Below, one piece after another: positions 5,819-6,772 of a stretch of DNA of 6,772 bases. Location: assembly GCA_011046175.1 (NCBI GenBank), contig DSBB01000509.1:1-6772 (forward strand). Reading direction: 5' to 3'. The notes beneath the pieces are model-generated. The model was not told the origin of the DNA, ran no database searches, and saw only the letters and a program-made list of their open reading frames with translations. This DNA is from Candidatus Hydrogenedentota bacterium (lineage in GTDB: Bacteria; Hydrogenedentota; Hydrogenedentia; Hydrogenedentales; CAITNO01). The translations under genes and the position numbers were made by a program. Each line of letters begins with the position of its first letter. The first letter of the stretch is position 1.

Positions 5819-6772
5819 ATGGGAAGCAGTATCGTTAAAGAAGGATTCGAGCGCGCGCCGCATCGTTCGCTATTGTACGCCACAGGCAAGGTGAAATGCC
5901 GCGACGACTTCAAAAAACCGTTCATCGGCGTCTGTAACAGCTTCGTTGAGATCATCCCCGGTCATGTGCATCTGGATGAGCTTGGCCGGCTGGCGAAGGA
6001 AGCCGTCTCCGAAGCGGGCGGCATACCTTTCGAGTTCAACACCATCGGCATCTGCGACGGCATTGCAATGGGCCACGGCGGCATGAAATACAGTCTGCCG
6101 TCGCGCGAACTCATCGCCGACTGCGTAGAAACCATGGTACGCGCCCACGAATTCGATGCGCTGCTCTGCATTCCCAACTGCGACAAGATCATCCCCGGCA
6201 TGCTGATGGGCGCCATGCGCTGCAACATCCCGACCGTATTTGTGTCCGGCGGCCCCATGGCTGCGGGCAGACTCGCCAACGGCCAGGCCGCCGACCTCAT
6301 CACCGTGTTCGAGGGCGTGGGAAAATATAAGCGGGAGCAGATGACGGAGGCGGAGCTCGAGGCACTTGAGCAAAAAGCCTGCCCCGGTTGCGGTTCATGT
6401 TCGGGAATGTTCACCGCCAATTCCATGAACTGTCTGTGCGAGGCGCTCGGCATCGCGCTGCCGGGCAACGGCACCATCCTTGCCACGACACAGGAACGCC
6501 GCCGGCTCGTGCGCGACGCCGCAAAGCAGCTGTTGCGTGTGCTTGAAGCAGACCTGCGTCCCCGAGACATCGTTACGCCGGAGTCCATTGACAACGCCTT
6601 CGCACTGGACATGGCAATGGGCGGCTCCACAAACACGGTGCTGCACACGCTGGCCGTCGCTCGTGAAGCGGGCGTGGAATATCCGCTGGAGCGGCTCAAT
6701 GAAGTGAGCGCGCGCGTGCCGAACATCTGCAAAGTGTCGCCTTCGTACAAATGGCATATCGAGGACGTGGAC
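5819..6772 (+). CDS. ilvD: Dihydroxy-acid dehydratase (IlvD), 3' end cut by the window edge
   Basis: IlvD removes water from 2,3-dihydroxy-isovalerate and 2,3-dihydroxy-3-methylvalerate to give the 2-oxoacid precursors of valine, leucine and isoleucine. It is a cytoplasmic iron-sulfur enzyme. The 318 visible residues are a little over half of the usual 550-615. They contain AFERAPHRSL-type sequence at the start (FERAPHRSLLYATG, 10-23), GVCNSF (37-42), CDGIAMGHGGMKYSLPSRE (79-97), PNCDKIIPGM (119-128), FVSGGPM (141-147), CPGCGSCSGMFTANSM (188-203) and AMGGSTNT (266-273). By comparison with the [2Fe-2S] enzyme of Mycobacterium, C39, C121 and C194 are the likely cluster ligands, and D80, D122 and K123 (carbamylated) bind Mg. 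The motifs fit IlvD better than phosphogluconate dehydratase (Edd). The frame is open to the last base, and the gene stands alone behind its own promoter. Confidence 0.96.
   Translation, partial: MGSSIVKEGFERAPHRSLLYATGKVKCRDDFKKPFIGVCNSFVEIIPGHVHLDELGRLAKEAVSEAGGIPFEFNTIGICDGIAMGHGGMKYSLPSRELIADCVETMVRAHEFDALLCIPNCDKIIPGMLMGAMRCNIPTVFVSGGPMAAGRLANGQAADLITVFEGVGKYKREQMTEAELEALEQKACPGCGSCSGMFTANSMNCLCEALGIALPGNGTILATTQERRRLVRDAAKQLLRVLEADLRPRDIVTPESIDNAFALDMAMGGSTNTVLHTLAVAREAGVEYPLERLNEVSARVPNICKVSPSYKWHIEDVD

Noticed and set aside
5962..6750. 262-codon minus-strand open frame
   Set aside because: It is antisense to ilvD, whose reading frame carries every expected motif; the Ser/Ala-rich translation looks like a shadow.

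Overview
The window is about 57% GC by eye and looks like a bacterial chromosome with ordinary housekeeping and metabolic genes. It shows no tRNA, rRNA, CRISPR array, insertion sequence or phage gene. The coding is dense, with sigma-70-like promoters and clear Shine-Dalgarno (SD) sites. The mix of genes, the NagA-like subfamily and a periplasmic thioredoxin-fold/TPR/CsgG-like protein would suit a Gram-negative, partly anaerobic bacterium of the PVC or Hydrogenedentes sort. That placement is an impression from protein style, not a measured result.

Left part, minus strand (1-3212): three genes read leftwards. iorA (3212-1620) and iorB (1623-1108) overlap by ATGA and encode the two subunits of an indolepyruvate:ferredoxin oxidoreductase-type enzyme. 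After 110 bases comes a NagA-like amidohydrolase (997 to the left edge, incomplete), which has a plausible promoter of its own. The IorA subunit stops right after its thiamine-diphosphate domain and lacks the C-terminal two-cluster ferredoxin domain of classical IorA.

Middle (3213-3642): a 430-base divergent intergenic region. On the plus strand it carries a very good extended -10 promoter (TGTTATAAT). On the minus strand it has a weaker promoter candidate for iorA. I see no convincing gene in it, apart from a possible short Met-rich leader frame that ends on the GTG start of the next gene.

Right part, plus strand (3643-6772): a 642-residue exported protein that joins a thioredoxin fold without CXXC, TPR-like repeats, a CsgG-like domain and a FlgT-C-like beta domain. 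After a 247-base gap comes ilvD (dihydroxy-acid dehydratase of branched-chain amino acid synthesis), which runs off the right edge after 318 codons. The ilvD promoter has its -35 hexamer inside the 8-base loop of a perfect 10-bp inverted repeat, which looks like an operator.

iorA and iorB clearly work together. The other genes are neighbours with no visible functional link. I found no wholly new system. The points most worth following are the multidomain exported protein, the ferredoxin-less IorA and the ilvD operator-like palindrome.
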